The translations under genes were made by a program, and so were the position numbers. From Chloroflexota bacterium (GTDB taxonomy: Bacteria > Chloroflexota > UBA6077), in the NCBI GenBank assembly GCA_021788565.1, contig JAJYKO010000200.1, forward strand, positions 1 through 6,921: a DNA stretch of 6,921 nucleotides. Direction: 5' to 3'. Within the stretch, counting starts at the first letter, position 1; each line of letters begins with the position of its first letter. Positions 6,082 through 6,921 of this stretch are shown piece after piece. A model generated the notes under the pieces. The model was not told the origin of the DNA. It saw nothing but the letters and a program-made list of their open reading frames with translations, and made no database searches.

Positions 6082-6921
6082 CTAGTGTGCTTGCCCCTCC
6101 CGGTGGCGCAGCTGGGCGGCCAGGTCGGCGATGCGCTCCGGGTTCACACGGTCCGTGAAGCCGTCGAACGTCAGGCTGATCCACGGTTTGTAGCTATGCT
6201 GGCGGGATATCTCCTCGGAGAATGCCGCGACGATGCCTCCGGGCATACAGCCGTGAGGCATAACCGAGATCACCCCCGCGAAGTGGGGGTCTGCCATCTG
6301 CCGCACCCCACTCCCTATGGAGAGTATCGCCTCGCTGCCGTTGCGGCTCGGGAGGTAGCTGCTCGAAGACGCCAGCAGCTCCTTCGTACTTGGTTCCCGC
6401 TCGTGAATTGCTTCGGAGAACCACGATGCCACAGTGTCTTCGTACCGTTCCAGCGCCAGCTTGCGGATCGCCCCCTTGACAAGGCGGCCGAGCTCCCGGT
6501 TGGCCCATGCATCCTCGAAATTTCTCACCGTGACGTACTTCATCCATTCGGACATCGGGGCTACCTCGGCCTCTAGTCCGTTGGCCTCGCACATCGCCAC
6601 CAGATCCTGGTTACAGAAGCGATTGGCGCGCAGGTAGATCTCGCCGTTGATCCCGACCTTGGGTCTGGCGGGGATCTGAGGGTCGCGCCGATCAAGGAAC
6701 GCGACCGCTGCTTCCCGCATCAACTGGCCGAAGGGACGGCGCGCCTGCACAGCCATAGAGAGTTCCTTCACGTAGTTCTGATAGAGCCAGTTCGCCTCGC
6801 CCGGATGACGTTCGTACGGGCGCGTCATCCAGAGGAGCCGTTGCAAATGGTCCGTGGCCACGATCCCTTGCCAGGCCAGCAGCTCGAACTTGGAGCCAAG
6901 ACCCAGGTCCGAGTATGCGTT
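6082..6921 (-). CDS. 2-hydroxyacyl-CoA dehydratase/activase-related protein (COG3581-like), C-terminal part, cut by the window edge
   Basis: The frame is open from the stop at 6082-6084 to the right edge (279 residues visible). The bases beyond the GTG at 6861 still read as family sequence (SKFELLAWQGIVATD), so that GTG is not the start and the true start is outside. Recognisable segments, numbered from the visible first residue: RPYE (34-37), KVGINGEIYLRANRFCNQDL (88-107), APMSEW (121-126), SEAILSIGSG (196-205), and VISVMPHGCMPGGIV (217-231), then ISLTFDG (248-254). These fit the COG3581-type module found at the C-terminal end of large 2-hydroxyacyl-CoA dehydratase activase-like proteins or as a separate subunit. 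Cys225 in HGCMPG, and possibly Cys103, could bind an iron-sulfur cluster. Known relatives work with ATP-dependent electron-transfer activators in dehydrating hydroxyacyl-CoAs or related reductions; this member's substrate is unknown. Partners may lie to the right. Confidence 0.82.
   Translation of the reverse strand, partial: NAYSDLGLGSKFELLAWQGIVATDHLQRLLWMTRPYERHPGEANWLYQNYVKELSMAVQARRPFGQLMREAAVAFLDRRDPQIPARPKVGINGEIYLRANRFCNQDLVAMCEANGLEAEVAPMSEWMKYVTVRNFEDAWANRELGRLVKGAIRKLALERYEDTVASWFSEAIHEREPSTKELLASSSSYLPSRNGSEAILSIGSGVRQMADPHFAGVISVMPHGCMPGGIVAAFSEEISRQHSYKPWISLTFDGFTDRVNPERIADLAAQLRHREGQAH

Noticed and set aside
6045..6092. AAGCACA / TGTGCTT inverted repeat between hicA and the dehydratase-like gene as a terminator
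   Set aside because: The arms are only 7 bp with a long interior, no T tract follows, and one arm lies in the coding region.

Overview
The window looks like a high-GC bacterial chromosome segment with seven genes or gene remnants and no rRNA, tRNA, CRISPR array or insertion sequence that I can recognise. The organism cannot be fixed from the sequence. Three things together resemble Chloroflexota (SAR202 / Dehalococcoidia-like) genomes: a secreted Asp-box protein carrying tandem 'GYP..E / VQYF..' repeats, a stand-alone B3/B4-domain protein, and a separately encoded 2-hydroxyacyl-CoA dehydratase-type protein. That is a lineage guess from memory of the families, not a demonstrated placement.

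Layout from left to right. (1) 4-1214, + strand: a broken gene for an exported protein. An N-terminal piece has a Tat-like signal peptide and three Asp-box blades. A C-terminal piece has two related repeats. The frame changes twice within about 70 bp, and the sequence that bridges the two pieces is visible in the third frame. (2) 1370-4722, + strand: a probable two-gene operon. It encodes a TIM-barrel sugar epimerase/isomerase with a complete metal-ligand set, then 50 bp later a long, divergent single-chain transketolase. The pair suggests sugar or sugar-phosphate rearrangement with an unassigned substrate. Hairpins follow the second stop codon. (3) 4815-5489, - strand: a stand-alone B3/B4-domain protein related to the editing domain of the PheRS beta subunit, converging on the transketolase. 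(4) 5597-6029, + strand: a hicB-hicA toxin-antitoxin module in antitoxin-first order, with overlapping genes and a candidate promoter and operator in front. (5) 6082 to the right edge, - strand: the C-terminal part of a protein related to 2-hydroxyacyl-CoA dehydratases and their activators (COG3581-like). It is cut by the window edge.

The five units do not form one pathway. The coherent parts are the epimerase-transketolase operon and the HicBA module. The least ordinary items are the non-canonical cofactor motifs of the transketolase, the doubly frameshifted surface protein, and the possible alternative hairpins in the operon leader. I see no convincing evidence for a wholly new system.
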